A DNA stretch of 56,276 nt from Saccharothrix luteola (GTDB lineage: Bacteria; Actinomycetota; Actinomycetes; Mycobacteriales; Pseudonocardiaceae). The stretch lies in contig NZ_JAJHUO010000023.1 in assembly GCF_020859565.1 (NCBI RefSeq), positions 132,600 to 188,875 of the forward strand. The letters run 5' to 3'. Below the pieces are notes generated by a model. It saw only the letters and a program-made list of their open reading frames with translations. It was not told the origin of the DNA and searched no databases. Below, in pieces: positions 1 to 8,669 of the stretch (position 1 is the stretch's first letter; the number at the start of each line of letters is the position of its first letter). Position numbers and translations under genes: made by a program.

Positions 1-80
1 ACTACCCCTGATTAACCCCATGGGGTGTCCAGTGGTGGGGGGCCGCGGGTTACGCCGCCCCCGCACCTGGCTGAAGACGA

Positions 81-3000
81 TCAGGCGCGCGGCTTCTCGC
101 GCATCTCGAACGTCTCGATGATGTCGCCGACCTTCAGGTCGCTGTAGTTGCCGAGCGTCAGACCACACTCGAAGCCCTCGCGGACCTCGGTCGCGTCGTC
201 CTTGAACCGGCGCAGCGAGCTGATCGGCAGGTTCTCCTGCACGACGTTGTTGTCGCGCAGCAGGCGGGCCCGGGCGTTGCGCCGGATCTCGCCCGACATC
301 ACGAGGCAACCCGCGATCGTGCCGACCTTGGAGGACTTGAAGACCTCGCGGACCTCCGCGCGGCCCAGCTGGACCTCTTCGTACTCCGGCTTGAGCATGC
401 CCTTCAGGGCCTGCTCGATCTCGTCGATCGCCTGGTAGATCACCGTGTAGTAGCGGACGTCCACGCCCTCGCGGTTGGCGAGCTCGGTGGCCTTGCCCTC
501 GGCCCGGACGTTGAAGCCCAGGACGATGGCGTTACCCGCGACGGCGAGGTTGATGTCGCCTTCGGTGATGCCACCGACGCCGCGGTGGATGACCCGCAGC
601 TCGACGTCGTCGCCGACCTCGATCTTCATCAGCGCGTCCTCGAGGGCCTCGACGGTACCCGAGTTGTCGCCCTTGATGATCAAGGTGAGGGCGCTCGTCT
701 CCTTCAGCGCGGCGTCCAGGTCCTCCAGGCTGACGCGCTTGCGCTTCGCGGCGTTCATCGCGTTGCGGTTGCGGGCCTGGCGGCGCTCGGCGATCTGCCG
801 GGCCACCCGGTCCTCCTCGACCACGAGGAACGTGTCGCCCGCGCCGGGCACCGAGGTGAGGCCGATGACCTGCACCGGACGCGACGGCGTCGCCACCGTG
901 ACGTCCGCGCCGTGCTCGTCGACCATGCGGCGCACGCGACCGTAGGCGGCGCCCGCCACGATCGAGTCACCCACGCGGAGCGAACCGCGCTGGACCAGCA
1001 CCGTGGCCACCGGACCGCGACCGCGGTCCAGGTGCGCCTCGATGGCGACGCCCTGCGCCTCCATCTCCGGGTTGGCCCGCAGGTCGAGCGACGCGTCGGC
1101 GGTCAGCAGGATCGCTTCCAGCAGGCCGTCGATGTTGATGCCCTGCTTCGCCGAGATGTCGACGAACATGGTCTCGCCGCCGTACTCCTCGGCGACCAGC
1201 CCGTACTCGGTGAGCTGCTGGCGGATCTTGGCGGGGTTGGCCCCCTCCTTGTCGATCTTGTTCACCGCGACCACGATCGGCGCGTTGGCCGCCTGGGCGT
1301 GGTTGATCGCTTCCACCGTCTGCGGCATCACGCCGTCGTCGGCCGCCACCACGATGACCGCGATGTCGGTCGAGTTCGCACCACGAGCACGCATGGCGGT
1401 GAACGCCTCGTGACCCGGGGTGTCGATGAACGTGATCAGGCGCTCGTTGCCCTCGAGCTCCGTGTTCACCTGGTAGGCGCCGATGTGCTGGGTGATGCCA
1501 CCCGCCTCGCCCTCGGCCACCTTCGCCGTGCGGATGGTGTCCAACAGGCGCGTCTTGCCGTGGTCGACGTGACCCATGACGGTCACGACCGGCGGACGGA
1601 TCTGGAGGTCCTCCTCGCCGCCGGCGTCGTCGCCGTAGGTGATGTCGAACGTCTCCAGCAGCTCGCGGTCCTCCTCCTCGGGGGACACGACCTGCACGTT
1701 GTAGTTCATCTCGGAGCCGAGCAGCTCCAGGATCTCGTCGGAGACGGACTGCGTCGCGGTGACCATCTCGCCGAGGTGGAACAGCACCTGCACCAGCGAA
1801 GCCGGGTTGGCGTTGATCTTGTCGGCGAAGTCGGTCAGCGAGGCGCCACGCGGCAGGCGGATCGTCTCGCCGCTGCCCTTGGGCAGGCGGACGCCACCGA
1901 CCGAAGGCGCCTGCATGTTGTCCATGTACTCCTGGCGCTTCTGCCGCTTCGACTTGCGGCCACGACGCGCCGGACCACCGGGACGGCCGAAGGCACCCGC
2001 GGCACCGCCGCGACCACCGGGACCGCCACCACCGGGACGACCGCGGAAACCGCCGCCACCACCGGCCGGTGCGCCACCGCCACCGCCGCCACCGCCGCCG
2101 GGGCGGAAGCCACCGCCGCCGCCACCGCCGCCACCGGGACGGAAGCCGCCACCGGCGCCACCACCGCCGCCACCAGGGCGGAAGCCGCCACCGGCACCGC
2201 CGCCGCCACCGGGACGACCGCCGCCGCCACCAGGACCGCGGCCACCGCCGCCGCCACCGGGACCGCCGGGGCCACGACCGCCGCCGCCACCGCCGCCACC
2301 GGGACGGGGCGCGGGACGACCGGGCATCATGCCCGGGTTCGGCCGAGGCGGCATGTTGCCGGGGTTGGGCCGGGGACCGCCGGGACCGCCACCGGAGCCA
2401 CCCGGACGAGGGCCGGCCGGGCGCGAGTCACCGGGCTTGGGGCCGGACGGCCGCTCGCCGCCACCCGGCGCGGCCGGGCGCGGCGCCTGCGGGCGCGGCG
2501 CCGGAGCGCCTCCGCCCACGCCGAACGGGTTGTTGCCCGGACGCGGGGGCCGCGGGCCGGCGGGCTTGGGGGCCTGCGGGCGCGGCGGGACCACGGACGG
2601 GGTGTTCTGCGCCGCGGCGGGCTGCTGCTGCGGTGCGCGAGGGCCGGGACGAGGGCCGGGGCCACTGGTCCGCGGCGCCTGCTGGGGCGCCTGCTGAGGC
2701 CGCTGGGGCTGCTGCGGCTGCGCCGCGGGTGCGGCGGCCGGCTGCTGCTTGGGCGGCTGGACGGGCGCCGGAGCCGCTGCTGCCGCCGCCGGGGCCTCGG
2801 GCTGCGCGGCGGGGGCCGGAGCCGCGGGCGCCGGAGCGGCGGGCTTGGCCACCGGCTTGGGCGCCATCGGCTTGGGACCGGGCACCGGGCGCGGACCCGG
2901 CTTGCCGGCGGGCGCCGGCGGACGCGGGGTCGTCTCGCTCTTGGTCTCGCCCGAGGCCGCGCTCGTCGGCGCGGGCTTCGGCGGCGCCGGGCGGGCGCCT

Positions 3001-3182
3001 GCGGGCTTGGGCTTGGACTCGCCCTTGGCGTAGGCGTCACGGAGCCGTCGGGCCACGGGGGCCTCGACGGTGCTGGACGCGGACTTCACGTACTCGCCCT
3101 GGTCGGCGAGCTTGGTGAGTAGTTCTTTACTCGTGACTCCGAGCTCTTTGGCGAGCTCGTGCACGCGGGCCTTACCTGCCAC
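81..3182 (-). CDS. infB: Translation initiation factor IF-2
   Basis: GTPase that places initiator fMet-tRNA on the 30S subunit and promotes subunit joining. The 1033-residue protein has a short helical IF2_N segment at its start, then a very long Pro/Ala/Gln- and Gly/Arg-rich linker (roughly residues 60-410), a second IF2_N segment, and the G domain with GHVDHGKT near residue 535, the switch motif DTPGHE and NKID near 640, followed by the C-terminal domains II-IV. It is longer than E. coli IF-2 (890) because of the linker, as is usual in actinobacteria. The start is GTG with AGGAG about six bases upstream. It is last in the rimP-nusA-ylxR-infB operon, 88 bases after ylxR. Confidence 0.98.
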   Translation of the reverse strand: MAGKARVHELAKELGVTSKELLTKLADQGEYVKSASSTVEAPVARRLRDAYAKGESKPKPAGARPAPPKPAPTSAASGETKSETTPRPPAPAGKPGPRPVPGPKPMAPKPVAKPAAPAPAAPAPAAQPEAPAAAAAAPAPVQPPKQQPAAAPAAQPQQPQRPQQAPQQAPRTSGPGPRPGPRAPQQQPAAAQNTPSVVPPRPQAPKPAGPRPPRPGNNPFGVGGGAPAPRPQAPRPAAPGGGERPSGPKPGDSRPAGPRPGGSGGGPGGPRPNPGNMPPRPNPGMMPGRPAPRPGGGGGGGGRGPGGPGGGGGGRGPGGGGGRPGGGGGAGGGFRPGGGGGGAGGGFRPGGGGGGGGGFRPGGGGGGGGGAPAGGGGGFRGRPGGGGPGGRGGAAGAFGRPGGPARRGRKSKRQKRQEYMDNMQAPSVGGVRLPKGSGETIRLPRGASLTDFADKINANPASLVQVLFHLGEMVTATQSVSDEILELLGSEMNYNVQVVSPEEEDRELLETFDITYGDDAGGEEDLQIRPPVVTVMGHVDHGKTRLLDTIRTAKVAEGEAGGITQHIGAYQVNTELEGNERLITFIDTPGHEAFTAMRARGANSTDIAVIVVAADDGVMPQTVEAINHAQAANAPIVVAVNKIDKEGANPAKIRQQLTEYGLVAEEYGGETMFVDISAKQGINIDGLLEAILLTADASLDLRANPEMEAQGVAIEAHLDRGRGPVATVLVQRGSLRVGDSIVAGAAYGRVRRMVDEHGADVTVATPSRPVQVIGLTSVPGAGDTFLVVEEDRVARQIAERRQARNRNAMNAAKRKRVSLEDLDAALKETSALTLIIKGDNSGTVEALEDALMKIEVGDDVELRVIHRGVGGITEGDINLAVAGNAIVLGFNVRAEGKATELANREGVDVRYYTVIYQAIDEIEQALKGMLKPEYEEVQLGRAEVREVFKSSKVGTIAGCLVMSGEIRRNARARLLRDNNVVQENLPISSLRRFKDDATEVREGFECGLTLGNYSDLKVGDIIETFEMREKPRA

Positions 3183-3270
3183 TGCACTCCTCTGTGAGGG
3201 AGGCCGGCGGGCAAGTCCCGTCGACCTCGTCTTAACGTCGCGCGTTCATGTCTTCAGCTTCACGGCTGAC

Positions 3271-3615
3271 TCATGACGGGTCGACCTGCTTCCTTGCTTC
3301 CTGCTGGTCACGGGGCGATCCCGCGACCTGGAGCCCACACTGCTCGAGATGACCGCGCACGCGTTCCACGTCGAGCGGCCCCTGGACCCGGAAGGCCCTG
3401 GAGAACGCCCGTCGCTTCTCGGCGTTGCGGAGGCAGTCCGGATCGGGGTGCAGCCATGCTCCCCTACCGGGCAACCGTCGACGTGTGTCCGGGACCACAG
3501 CCCCGTCCACGACCACCACGCGCAGCAGCTCGGAGGGCAACGTCCGAGCGCGGCATCCGATGCACGTACGAACCGGGCCGATGTGCGTGAGATCCGATCC
3601 CCGACGTTGAACCAC
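3271..3615 (-). CDS. ylxR: YlxR family RNA-binding protein (DUF448)
   Basis: Small basic protein of 114 residues with the family signature TCIGCR near residue 18 and GRGAWLHP near residue 49. YlxR proteins sit between nusA and infB in most Gram-positives and are thought to act as RNA-binding or nucleoid-associated regulators. The open frame extends back into nusA, but the GTG at 3615, preceded by GGGGATAG and 22 bases after the nusA stop, gives the normal family length, so that start was chosen. Confidence 0.9.
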   Translation of the reverse strand: MVQRRGSDLTHIGPVRTCIGCRARTLPSELLRVVVVDGAVVPDTRRRLPGRGAWLHPDPDCLRNAEKRRAFSRAFRVQGPLDVERVRGHLEQCGLQVAGSPRDQQEARKQVDPS

Positions 3616-3637
3616 TGAGAAGTCTATCCCCTGTTGC

Positions 3638-4660
3638 CTATTCAGCCGAACCGGATGCCGATGCGCCCGCCGGAGCGGACCCGCCGGCCTCCGCATCACT
3701 GCGGATGTCGATGCGCCAGCCGGTGAGCCGAGCGGCCAGCCGGGCGTTCTGCCCCTCCTTGCCGATGGCGAGGGAGAGCTGGAAGTCCGGGACCACGACC
3801 CGTGCCGTCTTGGCGCGCTCGTCGAGCACCCTGACGGACACAACCTTCGCCGGTGACAAGGCATTCCCGACGAACGTGGCCGGGTCGTCCGAGTGGTCGA
3901 TGATGTCGATCTTCTCACCGGCCAGCTCGCTCATGACGTTGCGCACCCGGGCGCCCATCGGCCCGATGCACGCGCCCTTGGCGTTCACGCCGGGGACGGT
4001 GGTGCGGACCGCGATCTTCGAACGGTGACCTGCCTCACGTGCCACCGCGGGGATCTCCACGGTGCCGTCGGCGATCTCGGGCACCTCGAGCGCGAACAGC
4101 CTGCGCACCAGGTTCGGGTGCGTGCGCGAAAGGGTGATCTGCGGGCCCCGTGAGCCGCGGGACACGCCCACGACGTAGCACTTGAGCCGCGAGCCGTGCT
4201 CGTAGGACTCGCCGGGCACCTGCTCGGCGGGCGGCAGCACGCCCTCGGTGTCGCCGACCTGGACGACGACCATGCCGCGGGCGTTGGCGCGGGCGTCGCG
4301 TTGCACCACGCCGGCGATGATCTCGCCCTCCTTGGCGGAGAACTCGCCGAACGTGCGCTCGTGCTCGGCGTCGCGCAGGCGCTGGAGGATGACCTGGCGG
4401 GCGGTGGTGGCGGCGATGCGGCCGAACCCCTCGGGGGTGTCGTCCCACTCCTCGGCCACGGTGCCGTCCGGGTTCAGCTCCTGCGCGAGCACGCGCACCG
4501 CGCCGCTCTTGCGGTCGATCTCGACGCGGGAGTGGGCGTGGTGGCCCTCGGTGTGCTTGTAGGCGGTCAGCAGGGCCGTCTCGATGGCTTCGAGAACGGT
4601 GTCGAAGGGGATGTCCTTGTCCCGTTCGATCGCCCTGAGAGCGGCGATGTCGACGTTCAC
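3638..4660 (-). CDS. nusA: Transcription termination/antitermination factor NusA
   Basis: RNA polymerase-associated factor for pausing, termination and antitermination. The 340-residue protein has the N-terminal RNAP-binding domain (about 1-105), an S1 domain (from about 110) and two KH domains (from about 190; GPMGARVRNV and later GKEGQNARLAA are visible). It lacks the C-terminal acidic repeats of E. coli NusA, as usual in actinobacteria, and ends in a short Ala/Gly/Ser tail. The GTG start overlaps the rimP stop by four bases (GTGA) and has GAAGGAGG upstream, so the two genes are translationally coupled. Confidence 0.97.
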   Translation of the reverse strand: MNVDIAALRAIERDKDIPFDTVLEAIETALLTAYKHTEGHHAHSRVEIDRKSGAVRVLAQELNPDGTVAEEWDDTPEGFGRIAATTARQVILQRLRDAEHERTFGEFSAKEGEIIAGVVQRDARANARGMVVVQVGDTEGVLPPAEQVPGESYEHGSRLKCYVVGVSRGSRGPQITLSRTHPNLVRRLFALEVPEIADGTVEIPAVAREAGHRSKIAVRTTVPGVNAKGACIGPMGARVRNVMSELAGEKIDIIDHSDDPATFVGNALSPAKVVSVRVLDERAKTARVVVPDFQLSLAIGKEGQNARLAARLTGWRIDIRSDAEAGGSAPAGASASGSAE

Positions 4661-5199
4661 TCCGACTCCTCCTTCAGGTGCTTGCCTTCGAGGAGCGCGA
4701 GCTCGTCGACCGGCGGCTGCTTGAACTCGACTTCGACGACGGCGCGCTCGATCGTCCGGTACTCGACGCGGCGCAGCTCGCCCTTGACCAGCAGCACGAC
4801 GCCGGTGTCGTCGGCATCGCCGACCCGGCCGAAGAACTCGACCGGCTCCGGCTCCTTGGCAGGGGCCTGCGGCTTGACCTTCACCAGGCGCAGCCGGTTG
4901 CGCTTCCAGTGGCGAGGCTTGGTGAGCGGGCGGTCCGCGCCGGGCGAGGTGACCTCGAGCGTGTACGGCCCGGCGATCAGGTGCTCGTTGGCGTCGAGGG
5001 CGGCGGAGACGGCGCGGCTGGCCTGCGCCACCTCGTCCAACCCGATCCCGTCGTCGCCGTCCACGACCACCTTGACCAGCCTGCGACGCCCAGCCTGGTT
5101 CACGTCGAGCAGTTCGAGGTCGAAGCCGATCGCTTCGACCGCCTCCCGCACGACGGGTGTTAGCTGCGCGGCGAGTTCTCCGCGCGGCGGGCTGGACAT
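4657..5199 (-). CDS. rimP: Ribosome maturation factor RimP
   Basis: Needed for 30S subunit maturation. The 180-residue product shows the typical N-terminal alpha/beta domain (VEAIGFDLELLDV near residue 21; VVVDGDDGIGLDEV near 45) and the central SPGADRPL motif near residue 85, followed by a C-terminal Sm-like domain. ATG at 5199 is preceded by GGAG and gives family length. It is the first gene of the nusA-infB operon; its promoter must lie in the shared divergent region 5200-5410. Confidence 0.95.
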   Translation of the reverse strand: MSSPPRGELAAQLTPVVREAVEAIGFDLELLDVNQAGRRRLVKVVVDGDDGIGLDEVAQASRAVSAALDANEHLIAGPYTLEVTSPGADRPLTKPRHWKRNRLRLVKVKPQAPAKEPEPVEFFGRVGDADDTGVVLLVKGELRRVEYRTIERAVVEVEFKQPPVDELALLEGKHLKEESE

Positions 5200-5329
5200 G
5201 TGGTGACTCCAGGTTCTGTTCGAGTGCAGAGGGCACGGCAACCCCGGCCGACGCTGCACTTCGCCGGCCGTGGTCGCCCAGACTATCTCGTTCGGCGGCC
5301 TCCCACGTGCCGCGGGCGAAGGCGGTGGT

Positions 5330-5353
5330 GGGTGGGGTGGCGGGTGGGGCGGG
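5330..5353 (+). other. G-quadruplex-type G-run cluster
   Basis: Five runs of three or four G separated by one- to four-base loops lie on the plus strand, inside a longer GGTGG-rich stretch (about 5321-5396). It sits in the divergent region between rimP and the lipoprotein gene, about 60 bases before the lipoprotein start. It fits the sequence rule for an intramolecular G-quadruplex; any role in the promoter or leader is inference. Confidence 0.5.
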
Positions 5354-5410
5354 TGAAGGTGGTGGTGGGTGAGGTGGTGGGTGGGTGCGGCTCTGGCAGG
5401 ATCGGAACAC

Positions 5411-5854
5411 GTGATCGGAAGAACGGCGTTCAGCAGGCGCGCGGTGCTGCTGGCGACGGCGACGGCGCCGTTGGCAGTCGCGTGCACCACACCCCCTCCC
5501 CCTCCGCCGCCACCGGACCCGCTGGCGGAGTTGGTGAAGGCGGCGCTGTCGGACGCCGCGCTCGCCGCGGCGGTCGGAGCCCCCGAGACGGCTGCGGCGC
5601 GGACCGAGCACGCGACGCGGTTGCAGGCGGAGGTCGACCGGGCGACGCCGCGGGTGCCGGGGTCGTCGGTGGCGCCGACGACGTTGGCCTCGGTGGCACC
5701 CCAGGCGGGGGCGACGCGGGAGGCGTTGGCGCCGGCGTTGCAGGCGGCGCAGAAGCAGGCGGGTGAGCTGGTGGTGAAGGTGGAGTCGCACCGGGTGGGG
5801 TTGGTCGCCTCGGTGGCGGCGGGGTGCGCCAGCTTGGTGGAGGCGCTGTCGTGA
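5411..5854 (+). CDS. Tat-type lipoprotein, Rv2843-like position
   Basis: Predicted 147-residue lipoprotein. From the GTG at 5411 the start reads FSRRAVLLATA with a twin arginine at residues 9-10 and a lipobox LAVAC with Cys25, followed by a run of eight prolines; the rest is Ala-rich and helical. This points to export by Tat and lipid anchoring outside the membrane. In M. tuberculosis the gene at the same place, divergent from rimP, is Rv2843. The stop overlaps the next start (GTGA), so the pair is probably made together. The upstream ATG at 5369 would add 14 residues before the signal peptide and looks less likely. Function not known. Confidence 0.75.
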   Translation: MIGRTAFSRRAVLLATATAPLAVACTTPPPPPPPPDPLAELVKAALSDAALAAAVGAPETAAARTEHATRLQAEVDRATPRVPGSSVAPTTLASVAPQAGATREALAPALQAAQKQAGELVVKVESHRVGLVASVAAGCASLVEALS

Positions 5855-6285
5855 GTGTCGATGCGGTGCAGGACGCGTTGGCGGCGGAGCACGCGGCGGT
5901 GTGGACGTATGGGCTGGTCAGCGCGTTCATCTCGGTGCCCCAGCAGTCGGCGGCGGTGGCGGACGGGGCGAACGCGCACCGGGCGCGGCGAGATGTGACG
6001 GAGCGCTGGTTGCGCGATGCGGGCGCGACGCCGAGGCCTCCGGCGGCGGCGTACCTGCCGCCTCAGCCGGTGGACAGCGCGGCGTCGGCGATCGCGGCGT
6101 TGATCACGGTGGAGACGGATGCGTGCGTGGCTTGGCGCGGGGTGTTGGAGCGGACCGATGACGCGGCGTTGCGGACGTCGGCGTTGGACGCGTTGACGGT
6201 GTCGGCGGTGCGGGCGACCCGGTGGAGGAAGGTGGCGGGGGTGACGCCCACGTCGATCGCGTTTCCTGGGGCCGGGGTTGGGTGA
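5851..6285 (+). CDS. DUF4439 ferritin-like domain protein
   Basis: 144-residue, all-helical protein resembling the DUF4439 ferritin-like family: paired helices carrying AEHAAVWTYG near residue 11, a later ALITVETDACVAW near residue 85, and many Ala residues. It has no signal peptide. The GTG start overlaps the stop of the lipoprotein gene by four bases. The equivalent gene in M. tuberculosis is Rv2844. The metal-ligand set of a true ferritin is not complete by eye, so metal binding is unproven; role unknown, but the conserved pairing with the lipoprotein suggests one function. Confidence 0.75.
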   Translation: MSVDAVQDALAAEHAAVWTYGLVSAFISVPQQSAAVADGANAHRARRDVTERWLRDAGATPRPPAAAYLPPQPVDSAASAIAALITVETDACVAWRGVLERTDDAALRTSALDALTVSAVRATRWRKVAGVTPTSIAFPGAGVG

Positions 6286-6297
6286 GGGCGGCGGGGG

Positions 6298-6352
6298 CAA
6301 GAGCGTTGAAGATCAAGAGCGTCCTCGGCCGGACGGGCAGATCAGCCGTCAG
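6298..6352. repeat. Short intergenic repeat, copy A
   Basis: About 50 bases that recur at 45653-45708 with only a few differences; the shared core is GCGTCCTC(G)GCCGGACGGGCAG. The core can fold (CGTCC with GGACG). This copy fills the 67-base gap between two convergent genes (stops at 6285 and 6353), ending one base before the second stop codon. It may work as a two-way terminator. Confidence 0.6.
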
Positions 6353-7108
6353 TTAGGCGTTGAGGTCGGCGGCGAGGCGGAAGGCGTCGTTGCTGATCCG
6401 CTTCATCAGCTGGTTGTGCGCGTTCTCGTCGGGGCCGTGCTTGACCGAGTCCGATTCGATGATGATCACGTCGCGGTCTTGCAGGCGGGCGGCGAAGCCG
6501 CCGTTGGCCAGGGTGGTCAGGTTCGGGACGCGGACGGCGCCGTCCTTGACCAGGTCGTTGACGTTGCCGGTGCCGTCGCGGGTGGTCAGGTCCTTCAGCT
6601 TGGCGGCGTCCTCGGTCGTCTTCATCCGCACGATTGACACGGACGTGTAGACCTTCACCCCGTCAGGGGTGGTCGTCGTGTACAGGCCGCGGGTGAGTTG
6701 TTGGCACGGCGTGTTGGTCAGGAACGTCTTGGTCTGCCCGTAGGCGTGCGCCGCGCAGTCGCTGTCCTTCAGCGGCTCGGGGACGTCGGAGGACGCGGCG
6801 AAGGAGAATTCGCCCGACGGCGCGGACGTGGTGGTGGGGGTGCCGGTCGGGGTGTTCTTCGGCATCACGACCAGCCAGACCAGGCCGGACACCACCGCCA
6901 CGCCGAGCAGGCCCAGGCCCTTGAGCACCATCCCGCGACGCGGGTGCGCCGTGGGGGCGGCGGGCGCGCGGCGTGGCGGGGGCGGAGGTGAGCTCAGCAG
7001 CGAGTCCAACTGCCCGATCTCCGACCGCCACAGCGGGGCGGTGTCCGACGGTCGGATGGGCGGGATCCGCTGCGTCACCTCTTCGGGTGATTCGGGAGGA
7101 ACCGACAC
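6353..7108 (-). CDS. Membrane-anchored protein of unknown function
   Basis: 251-residue protein, not recognised. Residues 1-58 are cytoplasmic and Pro-rich (a run of five Pro), followed by one membrane helix (about 61-80, LGLLGVAVVSGLVWLVVM), a Thr/Pro/Ser-rich stalk, and an external domain of about 140 residues with two Cys that could pair (in KDSDCAAHAYG and TPCQQL). The topology suggests a cell-surface protein. The open frame reaches back to 7165, but GTG at 7108 was chosen because residues upstream of it look non-coding; there is no strong ribosome site. Confidence 0.7.
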   Translation of the reverse strand: MSVPPESPEEVTQRIPPIRPSDTAPLWRSEIGQLDSLLSSPPPPPRRAPAAPTAHPRRGMVLKGLGLLGVAVVSGLVWLVVMPKNTPTGTPTTTSAPSGEFSFAASSDVPEPLKDSDCAAHAYGQTKTFLTNTPCQQLTRGLYTTTTPDGVKVYTSVSIVRMKTTEDAAKLKDLTTRDGTGNVNDLVKDGAVRVPNLTTLANGGFAARLQDRDVIIIESDSVKHGPDENAHNQLMKRISNDAFRLAADLNA

Positions 7109-7133
7109 AAAGACCCACGGTAACGGAAGAGGG

Positions 7134-8141
7134 TCAGGCGAGCGCTGTGAGCACCTGATCGACATCCTCGACGGTGTTGTAGAGGTGGAAGGCCAGGCGG
7201 ACGCGGCCGGCCCGGATGCTGGACCGGACGCCGGCCGCCGCGAGTCGGTCGGCGGCGTCGGGGAGGTCGAGGGAGACGATCGCCGTTCCCCGTGGCGGCA
7301 GGTCGAGGCCGGCGAGCAGGGCGTCGGCCAGGGCCACGTTGTGGTCGCGGACCGCGCCCAGGTCCAGCGAGGCGACGAGGGGCAGGGAGACGGCGGCGCC
7401 GAACTGGGACAGCAGGACCGGGGAGAGGTCGAGCCCGCGGGCGTCGGGGGCGAGGCGGAGCGGAAGGCCGTAGACGGTGCTCCAGGGGTCGTCGCCGGCG
7501 TACCAGTTGGCCGCCACGGGCACCGTGCGCTCCAGGGCCGCGGGAGAGCACGCCAGCCAGGCGCAGCCGCGTGGCGCCATCAGGAACTTGTAGCCGACGG
7601 CCACGACCCAGTCGGCCCACCCCAGGTCGAGCGGTAGCCAGCCGACCGCCTGGGAGGCGTCCAGCAGGACCGGCACGCCGGTCGCGCGCAGGCCGTCCAG
7701 GTCGACGATGCGACCGTCGGCGGACTGGACGACGCTGACCGCGACCAGGTCGTGCGCACCCGCGTGGGCGACGATCTCGTCGAGATCGACTTCGGTGACC
7801 CGCAGGCCGCGGGCGGCGAAGGGGAAGGTCAGGCTGGTGAACTCGCCGCGCGCGACGAGGACCGAGGTGTCGGCCGGCAGTCCGGCGGCGACGAGGGAGA
7901 CGAGTTGGGAGCCCGACGCGCCCATCGCGACGCGCTCGGACGGCACGCCGACGAGGTGGCCGAACGCCCCGCGCGCCGTCGTCACGTGCTCGTCGACCGC
8001 GCCCGGGCCGTCCGCGCCGGCCGACCACCGGCGCACGGCGTCCGCGACGGCCTTGGCGGCGGGGACGGGCGGGACGCCGATGCTGGCGGTGTTCAGGTAG
8101 CCGAGGGGGACGTCGAAGGTCGTGCCGAAGGCTGAGCGCAT
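7134..8141 (-). CDS. Aminotransferase class V family protein
   Basis: 335-residue PLP-dependent enzyme of the cysteine desulfurase/isopenicillin-N-epimerase fold. Visible features: YLNTASIGVPP near residue 15, SGSQLVSLVAAGLP for phosphate binding, LLDASQAVGWLPLDL with the Asp that holds the PLP pyridine nitrogen, and VAVGYKFLMAPRG with the Schiff-base Lys. There is no conserved Cys loop of a NifS-type desulfurase, so the substrate is unknown. ATG at 8141 starts just seven bases after the stop of the thioesterase-fold gene, so the two are likely co-transcribed. Confidence 0.85.
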   Translation of the reverse strand: MRSAFGTTFDVPLGYLNTASIGVPPVPAAKAVADAVRRWSAGADGPGAVDEHVTTARGAFGHLVGVPSERVAMGASGSQLVSLVAAGLPADTSVLVARGEFTSLTFPFAARGLRVTEVDLDEIVAHAGAHDLVAVSVVQSADGRIVDLDGLRATGVPVLLDASQAVGWLPLDLGWADWVVAVGYKFLMAPRGCAWLACSPAALERTVPVAANWYAGDDPWSTVYGLPLRLAPDARGLDLSPVLLSQFGAAVSLPLVASLDLGAVRDHNVALADALLAGLDLPPRGTAIVSLDLPDAADRLAAAGVRSSIRAGRVRLAFHLYNTVEDVDQVLTALA

Positions 8142-8148
8142 GGGGTGA

Positions 8149-8628
8149 TCACACGTTCTCGGCCACCCCGTCGTCCACCGATTTGCGGTTCTTGCGGCGG
8201 GCGTAGACCTGCTTGCGGGTGCGGGCGACCACCTCGCCGGCGGAGTCCACGACGTCGGTGGAGAACCACAGCAGGGCCTTGTTGTCGGCGGCGGCACGGG
8301 TGCGCAGCTCGTCGAGGTGCTCGTCGGTCAGGTGGAACTCGGCGTGGACGGTGCCGCGGCCCGGCTTGACGAACTCGATCTCGCCCGCCCGGTCCCACAC
8401 CAGGTGCTCGCGGCCGAGGTGGTGGAGCACGAGCAGCATCCAGAACGGGTCGGTCATCGCGAACAGCGAGCCGCCGAAGTGCGTGCCCACGTAGTTGCGG
8501 TTCCACCAGTGCATCCGCATCCGGACCTTGGCGTGGCGGTAGTCGTCGGACAGCTCGACCACGCGGATGCCGGCGAACAGGAACGGTGGCCACAGGTTCA
8601 TGCCGCGGCGCAGTCGGGATGCCTTCAC
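8149..8628 (-). CDS. DUF4442/PaaI-type hotdog-fold protein
   Basis: 159 residues, resembling DUF4442 proteins of the thioesterase hotdog superfamily: SRLRRGMNLWPPFLFAGIRV at the start, then MHWWNRNYVGTHFGGSLFAMTDP (residues about 38-60), the region that usually carries the active site, and a C-terminal strand set. Probably acts on an acyl-CoA or is a binding protein; substrate unknown. GTG at 8628 is used because family members begin about ten residues before the MNLWPPF motif. The first gene of a two-gene unit with the downstream aminotransferase. Confidence 0.75.
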   Translation of the reverse strand: MKASRLRRGMNLWPPFLFAGIRVVELSDDYRHAKVRMRMHWWNRNYVGTHFGGSLFAMTDPFWMLLVLHHLGREHLVWDRAGEIEFVKPGRGTVHAEFHLTDEHLDELRTRAAADNKALLWFSTDVVDSAGEVVARTRKQVYARRKNRKSVDDGVAENV

Positions 8629-8669
8629 GGCGACTATGTTACCAGCGAGTAATAGCCCGCCGGGTGGAA

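Noticed and set aside
1..80. Coding sequence before infB end
   Set aside because: Only an 80-base non-coding stretch with a 12-base palindrome ACCCCATGGGGT is present.
585..3122. 845-residue open frame on the plus strand opposite infB
   Set aside because: It is antisense to the Pro/Gly-rich linker of IF-2; its His/Arg/Thr repeats come from that composition.
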